A stretch of 9,885 nucleotides of DNA from an uncultured Aliarcobacter sp. (GTDB taxonomy: Bacteria; Campylobacterota; Campylobacteria; Campylobacterales; Arcobacteraceae): contig CANRCH010000057.1 in the NCBI GenBank assembly GCA_947629065.1, positions 1 through 9,885 on the forward strand, written 5' to 3'. Under the pieces are notes generated by a model. It made no database searches. It was given only the letters and a program-made list of their open reading frames with translations, and was not told where the DNA came from. The position numbers and the translations under genes were made by a program. This document shows positions 1 to 5,452 of this stretch, in pieces. Position 1 is the first letter of the stretch; every line of letters starts with the position of its first letter.

Positions 1-18
1 TATTGAAACTATTTGCAT
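1..18 (-). CDS. Possible start of a divergent gene running off the left edge
   Basis: On the minus strand an ATG (18-16) is preceded by AAAGG (29-25) with 6 bases between them, and the frame stays open to the window edge, giving only MQIVSI. The start and its ribosome binding site look real, but six codons cannot identify a product. If real, this gene is divergent from the Fur-controlled region and has the 22-bp inverted repeat in its 5' leader. The alternative is chance in AT-rich DNA. Confidence 0.25.
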
Positions 19-26
19 ATAAAGCC

Positions 27-91
27 TTTATTCATATATATTTGTAATAATAGCATAAAATAGTAGTTAATTACAAATATATATGAATAAA
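27..91. repeat. Perfect 22-bp inverted repeat with 21-nt spacer
   Basis: Bases 27-48 and 70-91 are exact reverse complements (22 of 22), separated by 49-69. Neither side is followed by a T-tract, so this is not a standard intrinsic terminator. In a leftward transcript the second arm would end inside the AAAGG ribosome binding site (29-25) of the possible gene starting at 18. That suggests a leader hairpin able to limit access to the start. It could also be a large palindromic operator or the relic of a mobile element. Confidence 0.7.
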
Positions 92-119
92 AATGAGAGT
101 CTAAAATTTAATTAAATTT

Positions 120-134
120 CAATAATCATTATCA
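120..134. promoter_or_regulatory. Fur-box-like site 1 (upstream unit)
   Basis: Compared with the 7-1-7 Fur consensus TGATAATnATTATCA, this site (CAATAATCATTATCA) matches 12 of 14 informative bases, with a perfect right half. It is the counterpart of the site at 498-512 in the duplicated leader. It could also serve a leftward promoter for the gene that may start at 18. Confidence 0.6.
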
Positions 135-264
135 TTTTAATAATTCTTTAAGAAATATTCTATTATTATTCCAAAGTATTTTTAATCATCTTAATAATGA
201 TTATTAATTTTAAATGATTATCTCCTAAATAATCGACAAAAAATTTTAATTCGAAATATACAAA
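121..264 (+). repeat. Leader copy A: diverged duplicate of the receptor promoter/leader
   Basis: This stretch aligns end to end with 499-635 with small gaps. Shared blocks in order are AATAAT-n-ATTATCATTTTAATA, a second Fur-like palindrome, TTAAAT, TATCTCCTAAA (219-229 here, 590-600 in copy B), and AATTT(T)AAT-CGAAA followed by ATA-ACAAA. The distance from the first Fur box to TATCTCC is 98 bases here and 91 in copy B. Similarity stops where the 274-303 hairpin begins, so this copy has no receptor ribosome binding site or start. Confidence 0.65.
192..206. promoter_or_regulatory. Fur-box-like site 2 (upstream unit)
   Basis: TAATAATGATTATTA is a perfect 7-1-7 palindrome matching 12 of 14 Fur consensus bases. 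It lies just before TTAAAT (210-215), a -10-like element conserved in both leader copies. A Fur dimer here would block RNA polymerase at that promoter. Confidence 0.6.
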
Positions 265-273
265 ATGTAAGAA

Positions 274-303
274 AAAATCTTAGTGCTGCAACACTAAGAT
301 TTT
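274..303 (+). other. Perfect 12-bp stem-loop
   Basis: AAAATCTTAGTG (274-285) pairs fully with CACTAAGATTTT (292-303) around the 6-nt loop CTGCAA. Only four T residues end the stem and they are followed by AAAAGGAG, so termination here would be weak. The stem sits directly before the ribosome-binding-like AAAAGGAG (304-311). It could be the 5' structured domain of the small RNA, an attenuator or a translation-control hairpin. Confidence 0.7.
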
Positions 304-313
304 AAAAGGAGCA

Positions 314-331
314 ATGAATATAAAAATCTAA
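314..331 (+). CDS. Possible 5-codon leader peptide (MNIKI)
   Basis: AAAAGGAG (304-311) precedes ATG at 314, but only 2 bases separate them, which is tighter than usual. The frame reads Met-Asn-Ile-Lys-Ile-stop. Such a good ribosome binding site is unexpected in a non-coding unit. It may mark the start of a decayed gene or a short peptide in the small RNA. Confidence 0.2.
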   Translation: MNIKI

Positions 332-450
332 AAAACTTCAATTATGCTTATTCATAAAATTTAGGTTTCAAAACAATTAGAATCAAACACAAGAAACATA
401 AAATCTAAATAATATAAATTTTGAACAAATAACAAACAATACTTTCTAAA

Positions 451-483
451 AAAGAGGAGTGATAAATACACTTCTCTTTTTTT
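451..483 (+). terminator. Intrinsic terminator of the upstream unit
   Basis: AAAGAGGAGTG (451-461) pairs with CACTTCTCTTT (469-479) with one G-U pair and a 7-nt loop, followed by T residues to 483. It points rightward and ends transcription just before the receptor promoter. It does not resemble the terminator after the receptor gene, so it was not copied from there. Confidence 0.85.
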
Positions 484-497
484 ATTTCTAGCTATTT

Positions 498-512
498 TAA
501 TAATTATTATCA
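498..512. promoter_or_regulatory. Fur box 3 (receptor promoter)
   Basis: TAATAATTATTATCA matches 13 of 14 informative bases of the 7-1-7 Fur consensus, the best site in the window. It ends 6 bases before a perfect TATAAT at 519-524, so bound Fur would cover the -35/spacer region. Confidence 0.7.
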
Positions 513-518
513 TTTTAA

Positions 519-524
519 TATAAT
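519..524 (+). promoter_or_regulatory. -10 element of a receptor promoter
   Basis: A perfect TATAAT lies just downstream of Fur box 3, which would place the start of transcription near 531 and give a leader of about 125 nt. A second promoter using TTAAAT (582-587), overlapping Fur box 4, is also possible. Campylobacterota promoters often lack a clear -35 element, so its absence is not telling. Confidence 0.5.
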
Positions 525-569
525 TTTAAGTTTCCTTTTTTTAATATTCCGTTCACATTTCATTAATAT

Positions 570-584
570 TGATAATAAGAATTA
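570..584. promoter_or_regulatory. Fur-box-like site 4 (receptor leader)
   Basis: TGATAATAAGAATTA has a perfect left half (TGATAAT) and a degenerate right half, matching 11 of 14 bases. It is the counterpart of site 2 in leader copy A and overlaps the TTAAAT element at 582-587. Confidence 0.5.
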
Positions 585-657
585 AATAGTATCTCCTAAA
601 AACTATTTAGAAATTTAATCGAAAGAAATAAACAAAGAAAAAAAGGAAAGAAAAAAT

Positions 658-2844
658 ATGAAAAACAAAATGGCTATTAGTGTTGCATCACTACTACTTG
701 GTGGGGTAACTCTTCTAAATGCAAACGAAACTACAAAACTTGATGATGTTCAAATTGTAACAACAGCAGGTGGATATGAACAAAAAATCACAGATGCACC
801 TGCATCTATTTCTGTAATATCTCAAGAAGATTTACAAAATAAGAAATATGCAAACTTAGCAGAAGCTATTGAAGATGTAGAAGGTGTTGATGTTAGAGGT
901 GGAAATGGAAAAACAGGTGGTTTAAATATTAGTATTAGAGGTATGGGTTCTGAAAATACTTTGATATTAATTGATGGAAGAAGACAAAACTCTTCAGGAA
1001 ACAATACTCCAAATGGATTTGGTGAAACAAATAATAACTTTTTACCACCATTAGCTGCAATTGAGAGAATTGAAGTTATTAGAGGACCAATGAGTACACT
1101 TTATGGTTCAGATGCAATGGGTGGGGTTGTAAATATTATTACAAAAAAAGTAGCAAATGAGTGGAGTGGATCTATTGGAGTTGATAGAACATTTAATGAA
1201 AGTTCACAATTTGGAGATAGTAATACTATAAATACATATATTAGTGGACCACTTGTAAAAGATAAATTAGGTTTAAGTTTAAGAGCAAGTCATTATGATA
1301 GGGATGCTTCAGATATTAGCTATTCGGATGGTGGAGAAGTTAGTAAAAGAGGAAATTCCCCAGTTGAAGGTAAAAATTATACTGTAGGAGCTAAATTAAA
1401 TTACACTCCAGTAGAAAATCATGATGTATTTTTTGATATTTTTACATCAAGACAAAAATATAACAATGATGAGGCACAATTAGGAACATTAAATAGTGCA
1501 ACAGCTTCTCAGGGATATGATGATACATTAAGATTTGAAAGAAACCAATATACATTAGGACATACTTCAAGATTTGATATAGGTACTTTAGAGTCAAGTA
1601 TTATGAGAAGTGAAACAGAAAAATTAGGAAGATTGATTCCTGGAAATTTAGGAGTTCCTTATGTTGGTATGCCTAATCAAGTTGGTGGAGAAAAAAGAGA
1701 GTTAAAAAATACAGATACAGTTTTAGATTCAAAATTTGTAACAGATTATTTTAATAGGAATATTATATCTGTTGGTGGACAATTCTGGAAATCAGAGTTT
1801 AAAGATGGTTTAGTAGATGATAAATTTAAACAAGATATGTGGGCTTTATTTGCTGAAGATGAAATCTCTATTACAGATTCTTTAGCTCTTACTTTAGGTG
1901 GAAGATATGACCACCATGATGTTTATGGAGGAAATTTTAGCCCAAGAGCTTATGCTGTTTATACTGCTAATGATAACTGGACAGTTAAAGGTGGGGTTTC
2001 AAGAGGATTTAAAGCTCCACAAGTTCAAGCACTATATGATGGTATTAATGGAGCAACAGCACAAGGTAAACAATTATCAATAGGAAATCCAGATTTAAAA
2101 CCTGAAAAATCAACTAACTATGAAGCAGGAGTTTATTATAATGCTGAAAATGGTTTCTTGGCAAATGCAACTGTTTTCTTCAATCAGTATAAAGATAAAA
2201 TTGAAACAGGAGACAGAGTTCATATAAGTGGACACTCAAAAATTCCTGATGATAGTGGATATAGAGTAGATAGTAAAAAATACCCAAATCTTTCGGATCA
2301 TCCTGATAATGGTAGTTATTCAAGAAGTTATAATACTGGAAAAGCTGAAACAAAAGGTTTAGAACTTGGTACACAAATTCCACTATATTTTGAAGGTTTA
2401 AATCTAAAAGCAAATTATACATATATGAAAACGGAGAAAAAGGCTGGAGATGATAAAGGAGAGCCATTTGCAACTACACCTAAACATGCTATTAACGCAA
2501 CTCTTAATTATCAAGCAACAAAAGATTTGAATCTTTGGTTAAAAGGTGAATATAGAAGTGATAGATTCAGATTTACTCAAAAATATGATAATTTAAGTGC
2601 TGATAATAAGTTAATTTATGACCAAATAGGAAATGATATTAATTCTTATGCTTTAGCACATTTAGGTGGAAGCTATAAATGGAACAAAGATTTAACTTTT
2701 AGTGCAACTATATACAACTTATTTGATAAAGATTTCTTCTCAAGAGATAAATATGTAGATGCTTCAGGAAATACAAAATATGCAGTTTCTGATACAGTTA
2801 TTGAAGGTAGAAGACTTTGGTTAGCAATGAATTTAACATTCTAA
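658..2844 (+). CDS. TonB-dependent outer-membrane receptor, CirA/CfrA-like (catecholate siderophore type)
   Basis: This 728-aa protein should import an iron chelate, most likely a catecholate siderophore, across the outer membrane using TonB-ExbBD energy. A signal peptide spans about residues 1-22 (cleavage near LLNA-NE). A TonB-box-like DDVQIVTTA follows at about 29-37. The plug domain covers about 42-165, with LILIDGRRQ (102-110) and [29 protein letters not shown] (135-164). The rest is a 22-strand barrel ending in phenylalanine. Barrel features such as SPRAY, VKGG-RGFKAP and NPDLKPE resemble Escherichia coli CirA and Campylobacter CfrA. It is somewhat longer than CirA (about 660 aa). The ATG is set by AAGGA (643-647). 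Fur boxes upstream point to induction by iron starvation. The exact ligand is not readable from sequence, and no tonB or exb gene lies in the window. Confidence 0.93.
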   Translation: [728 protein letters not shown]

Positions 2845-2871
2845 AAATCACTCACCAATCTAAACAAACAC

Positions 2872-2901
2872 AAAAAGATAGGCAAAAACCTATCTTTTTT
2901 T
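2872..2901. terminator. Bidirectional intrinsic terminator
   Basis: AAAAAGATAGG (2872-2882) pairs perfectly with CCTATCTTTTT (2889-2899) around CAAAAA, with T residues to 2901. It ends the receptor transcript. The A-run on the other side gives a T-run on the minus strand, so it can also stop the dehydrogenase operon arriving from the right. Confidence 0.88.
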
Positions 2902-2959
2902 ATTATAAAAATTAAGTAAAATTAATAATATTTTAAATGTAATAAAGCAAATTCAGAAT

Positions 2960-3781
2960 TTAAATTTTAGATAGTAGTTTATCTAAAACAGATTGCGGAA
3001 GTATTCTTTTAAAAAAACCTAAAATATGAGTCGCCTTTGTGACATAATATCTAGGTTTTGGTTTATTACTATTAATTATTTTTAGTACAACTTTAGCAAC
3101 ACTACTTGCATCTAAATTAAAAGCAGAGTTATTGCCCTTTTTTTCTAATCTTGCACTTAACTCTTTTTTGTATTCATTTGTCCAAAAACTATTTTCTATA
3201 TCTATATTGTTTTTAAAATTTTTTAGTGCATTTTCTCTAAATTTTGAAGTAACAGGACCAGTGTTAATTGTAGATATAAAAATATTACTATTTATAGTTT
3301 CCAATCTTAATGTATCGCAAAGTCCTTCAACTGCATATTTACTAGCATTATAAGCCCCACGAAATTTCAAAGATATAATTCCTAAAACAGAGCTATGTTG
3401 AATAATTTTTCCATATCCTTGATTTCTAAATATCTTCATAGCTTGATTTGTAACTTCAAGAAGTCCAAAAACATTTGTGTCAAATTGATTTTTTAAAGTT
3501 TCAACAGTTAAATCCTCAACAGCACCTGGTTGCCCAAAACCAGCGTTATTAAAAACACAATCTAGCTTTTTATCTTCTTTTAGGATTTCATTTAGTGCAA
3601 AGTTTATCTCATCTTTATTTCTTACATCTATTTTAAAAGCAGTTAAACCAAGATTTTTTAGATTTTCTACATCTTTTTCATCTCTTGCACTTGCATATAC
3701 TTTTATACCATTTTGCTTTAAAAATAGGGCTGTTTCAAGTCCTATTCCACTTGAACAACCTGTAATTAAAATATTTGTCAT
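2960..3781 (-). CDS. Short-chain dehydrogenase/reductase (classical SDR), substrate unknown
   Basis: This 273-aa soluble NAD(P)-dependent oxidoreductase has a complete classical SDR active site: TGxxxGIG cofactor motif (7-14), Asp52 after the third strand, NNAG (78-81), Asn103, Ser131, and Tyr144-x3-Lys148. Arg33 after the second strand suggests a preference for NADP(H), by inference. Residues 250-273 (HILGFFKRILPQ and after) form a hydrophobic, basic tail that may touch the membrane or cap the substrate pocket. The ATG directly abuts the TAA of the PIN gene (TAAATG), so the two are probably translationally coupled. It is the last gene of a three-gene operon. SDR substrates cannot be told from sequence, and the neighbours give no pathway. 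Confidence 0.88.
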   Translation of the reverse strand: MTNILITGCSSGIGLETALFLKQNGIKVYASARDEKDVENLKNLGLTAFKIDVRNKDEINFALNEILKEDKKLDCVFNNAGFGQPGAVEDLTVETLKNQFDTNVFGLLEVTNQAMKIFRNQGYGKIIQHSSVLGIISLKFRGAYNASKYAVEGLCDTLRLETINSNIFISTINTGPVTSKFRENALKNFKNNIDIENSFWTNEYKKELSARLEKKGNNSAFNLDASSVAKVVLKIINSNKPKPRYYVTKATHILGFFKRILPQSVLDKLLSKI

Positions 3782-4291
3782 TTATTTAAAAAGATTTCCA
3801 AATAGATTTCCAAAGAAGCCTTTTTTCTCCTCTTTATCTTCTACTCTTCTATCTCTATTTTCAAAATTTTCTAAACTCTCATTTGTTCTAATTATTTTTA
3901 AGTCTAATTGTGGAAAATTTACATTATTTGTAATAATCATTGAGCAAGAACTATCTAAAGCACAAAAATATTGTTTTAAATCTTCATAATTCCCAGATCC
4001 ATTTTTTTCAATATAATCAAGTGCAAAACCTCTTTCTCTTACGCTTGGATCTATAATTTGCCATAACTCTTTTGATGATTCAATCTCATTTAGTAATTCT
4101 ATAGTTTCATTTATTTGGTCGTTTTTTGAACCTTCTATATAAATTGCATCTAAACTGCTACTTGAAATTACTAAAAGAGTATCATCATTTAAATAGTTTA
4201 ATAAAAAATCTTGAGTTGATTTACTATTTTCTCTATTATCTAAAAGTAGGTCTAAAACTATATCTGTATCAAGAAAAATCTTATTTTGCAT
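3782..4291 (-). CDS. PIN-domain protein (possible RNase, VapC-like fold)
   Basis: This 169-aa protein has the N-terminal PIN signature FLDTDIVLDLLLDNR (6-20) with Asp8 as the expected metal ligand. A middle SSSLDAIYIE stretch carries Asp48, and NYEDLKQYFCAL (101-112) carries Asp104. The usual fourth acidic position near TNNVNF (121-126) is asparagine, as in several PIN families, so activity may be weak or altered. About 30 residues follow the domain, charged and then ending in GFFGNLFGNLFK, which could form an amphipathic membrane-binding helix and is not usual for VapC toxins. An AGGAG (4302-4298) sets the start. The gene overlaps the 80-aa gene upstream by 11 bp. A toxin role is possible but not shown. 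Confidence 0.75.
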   Translation of the reverse strand: MQNKIFLDTDIVLDLLLDNRENSKSTQDFLLNYLNDDTLLVISSSSLDAIYIEGSKNDQINETIELLNEIESSKELWQIIDPSVRERGFALDYIEKNGSGNYEDLKQYFCALDSSCSMIITNNVNFPQLDLKIIRTNESLENFENRDRRVEDKEEKKGFFGNLFGNLFK

Positions 4292-4523
4292 TCTTTTCTC
4301 CTAAATTTTCTTTGTTATTTTCATCTGTAGGGCTTTTTATTTTTCCTATTATTTTTGAAAGTTTCTCTTTTTTTACATCTTCAACAATAGTTAAACTTTT
4401 TGTTGTAACTTCTTCAAAACTAATATTTTGTTCTTTAAAAAAATTATAAATTTTATTTACAACTTCTTCTTCATTTTGGTTTTCATCTATAAAAATATTA
4501 AAATTTTTTGTTATTTTAGCCAT
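4281..4523 (-). CDS. Conserved-looking small protein of unknown function (80 aa)
   Basis: I do not recognise this protein. The frame is open further upstream to 4655, but the start at 4523 is preferred: AGGAG (4533-4529) sits 5 bases before the ATG, and the longer version would run through the divergent promoter and into the next gene. The 80 residues are charged, with alpha-beta-like segments (KITKNFNIFIDEN, then a helix about 18-32) and a Lys/Asn/Glu-rich, probably disordered tail (about 61-80). It has no signal peptide or membrane segment. It is the first gene of the operon and overlaps the PIN gene by 11 bp. That position fits an antitoxin or partner of the PIN protein, but no DNA-binding motif is visible. 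Confidence 0.6.
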   Translation of the reverse strand: MAKITKNFNIFIDENQNEEEVVNKIYNFFKEQNISFEEVTTKSLTIVEDVKKEKLSKIIGKIKSPTDENNKENLGEKNAK

Positions 4524-4566
4524 GATTTCTCCTAAAATTCGTGATTTTTCATAAATATTAGTTACT

Positions 4567-4572
4567 ATTATA
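4567..4572 (-). promoter_or_regulatory. -10 element of the leftward operon
   Basis: On the minus strand a perfect TATAAT (4572-4567) lies 43 bases before the preferred start at 4523, inside the 83-bp gap between the divergent genes. It supports the shorter start for the 80-aa gene. The rightward promoter in the same gap is less clear. Confidence 0.5.
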
Positions 4573-4606
4573 TCTAAATAATATTTGAATAAGATGACAT
4601 AAAATA

Positions 4607-5383
4607 ATGACAAAAAAAGATATAGAATTAAAAGAACTTTTGGATATTGAAGCAAATTCTAGAAATAGTGCTTTTGAGTTAAGTTATGATAAACCAGATC
4701 CTCTAATGGTTGCAAAAAGACAAAATGATGATTTTGCAATACTTTTGTGTGCTTTATTTGCTTATGGAAATGCAAAATTAATAGTGAAATTTTTAGATAG
4801 TTTGGATTTTTCGCTTTTAAATAAAAGTGAAAAAGAGATAGAAGAAAATCTAAAAAACCACTACTATAGATTTCAAAATAGTGCGGATGTAATAGCTGTT
4901 TTTAAAGCTTTTAGAAATTTAAAACAGGAAAGTAGTCTTGAAGAGCTTTTTTTGCAAGGCTACAAAAAAGAAAACTCTGTTTTAGATGGAATTGATTTTG
5001 CTATACAAAAGATAAAAGAAAAGGCAAATCACTCTTCTCAAGGATTTGATTTTTTAGTTGGAAATGCTTTAAAAAGAGATAAAAAAGGCTTTATAAAACC
5101 TAGCAATGCACCATATAAAAGATGGAATATGTTTTTAAGATGGATGGTAAGAGATGATAATCTTGATTTAGGGTTTTGGAAAAATGTCTCTAAAAGTCAT
5201 CTGATTTTACCACTTGATACTCACACTTTTAAAGTAAGCCAAAAATTAGGACTTTTACAAAATAGAACTTATAATCTAAAATCAGCACTTGAAATTACAC
5301 AAAAATTAAAAGAGTTTGATAAAAACGACCCTATAAAATACGATTTTGCAATATATAGGCTAGGGCAAGAGAAGATTATTTAG
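4607..5383 (+). CDS. TIGR02757 / DUF2400 family protein
   Basis: This 258-aa protein matches the family along its whole length: DPL (31-33), the AYGN segment (52-55), YRFQ (87-90), KRWNMFLRWMVR (171-182), LDLGFW (186-191), PLDTHTFKV (202-210) and DPIKYDFAIYRLG (241-253). The basic, Trp-rich stretch followed by an invariant-looking Asp-Thr-His suggests an enzyme or nucleic-acid-binding role. The function of the family is not established to my knowledge, so none is assigned. The ATG is the first possible start, since an in-frame TGA lies 12 bases upstream; the ribosome binding site is poor. The gene is divergent from the PIN operon, and 69 bp separate it from tsdA with no terminator visible. 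Confidence 0.85.
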   Translation: MTKKDIELKELLDIEANSRNSAFELSYDKPDPLMVAKRQNDDFAILLCALFAYGNAKLIVKFLDSLDFSLLNKSEKEIEENLKNHYYRFQNSADVIAVFKAFRNLKQESSLEELFLQGYKKENSVLDGIDFAIQKIKEKANHSSQGFDFLVGNALKRDKKGFIKPSNAPYKRWNMFLRWMVRDDNLDLGFWKNVSKSHLILPLDTHTFKVSQKLGLLQNRTYNLKSALEITQKLKEFDKNDPIKYDFAIYRLGQEKII

Positions 5384-5386
5384 TTT

Positions 5387-5418
5387 GTTACTTTAAAGTT
5401 ACATAGATACTATATAGT
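5387..5418 (+). promoter_or_regulatory. tsdA promoter with GTTAC direct repeat 11 bp apart
   Basis: GTTAC occurs at 5387-5391 and again at 5398-5402, a period of 11 bp. That spacing is typical for tandem binding of OmpR/PhoB-family regulators such as the one encoded at 7404. TATAGT (5413-5418) follows 10 bases after the second repeat and could be the -10 element, so the repeats sit where a -35 would be. The same bases also form a near-palindrome around ACTTTAAAGT (5390-5399). The link to the regulator is inference. Confidence 0.4.
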
Positions 5419-5452
5419 GCTATTAAATATAGATAGTTAGGAGGAATTATTT

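Larger units (their letters stand above)
222..483 (+). ncRNA. Candidate Fur-controlled small RNA or remnant transcription unit
   Basis: Two Fur-like sites and a conserved TTAAAT element lie upstream, and a strong intrinsic terminator ends the unit at 451-483. No open reading frame of gene size lies between; only tiny ones occur (314-331 and 344-364). The predicted transcript is about 260 nt if it starts near 222, and longer if the promoter beside the first Fur box is used. It holds a perfect 12-bp hairpin at 274-303. The layout is that of an iron-responsive small RNA, the class to which RyhB belongs, though no sequence likeness to RyhB is claimed. It could equally be the leftover promoter and terminator of a deleted gene. 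The 5' end is inferred. Confidence 0.45.
499..635 (+). repeat. Leader copy B: promoter/leader of the receptor gene
   Basis: This is the partner of copy A (121-264), sharing both Fur-like sites, TTAAAT (582-587), TATCTCCTAAA (590-600) and the AATTTAATCGAAA block (612-624). Here the leader continues into AAGGA (643-647) and the receptor start. Conservation of TATCTCCTAAA outside the Fur sites suggests that the untranslated leader itself matters, or that the duplication is fairly recent. Confidence 0.65.

Noticed and set aside
274..303. Hairpin considered as the main terminator of the upstream unit
   Set aside because: Only four T residues, part of the stem itself, are present and they are followed by AAAAGGAG; the structure at 451-483 is a far better terminator.
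2180..2473. Minus-strand 97-aa open frame inside the receptor gene
   Set aside because: It is a Leu/Tyr-rich antisense shadow of a well-supported coding region, with no family likeness.
4126..4449. Plus-strand 107-aa hydrophobic open frame opposite the PIN and 80-aa genes
   Set aside because: It is antisense to two better-supported genes with good ribosome binding sites, and its Leu/Tyr/Phe-rich make-up is typical of complement reads.
4281..4655. Longer 124-aa version of the small minus-strand protein with a hydrophobic N-terminus
   Set aside because: The extra 44 residues translate the divergent promoter region and part of the DUF2400 gene. A good AGGAG before the ATG at 4523 and a TATAAT at 4572-4567 support the 80-aa start.
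5387..5402. Near-palindrome GTTACTTTAAAGTTAC considered as an NssR/CRP-type site
   Set aside because: It does not match the NssR pattern TTAAC-N4-GTTAA or a CRP half-site well. The direct-repeat reading with 11-bp spacing fits the neighbouring regulator better, though both remain tentative.
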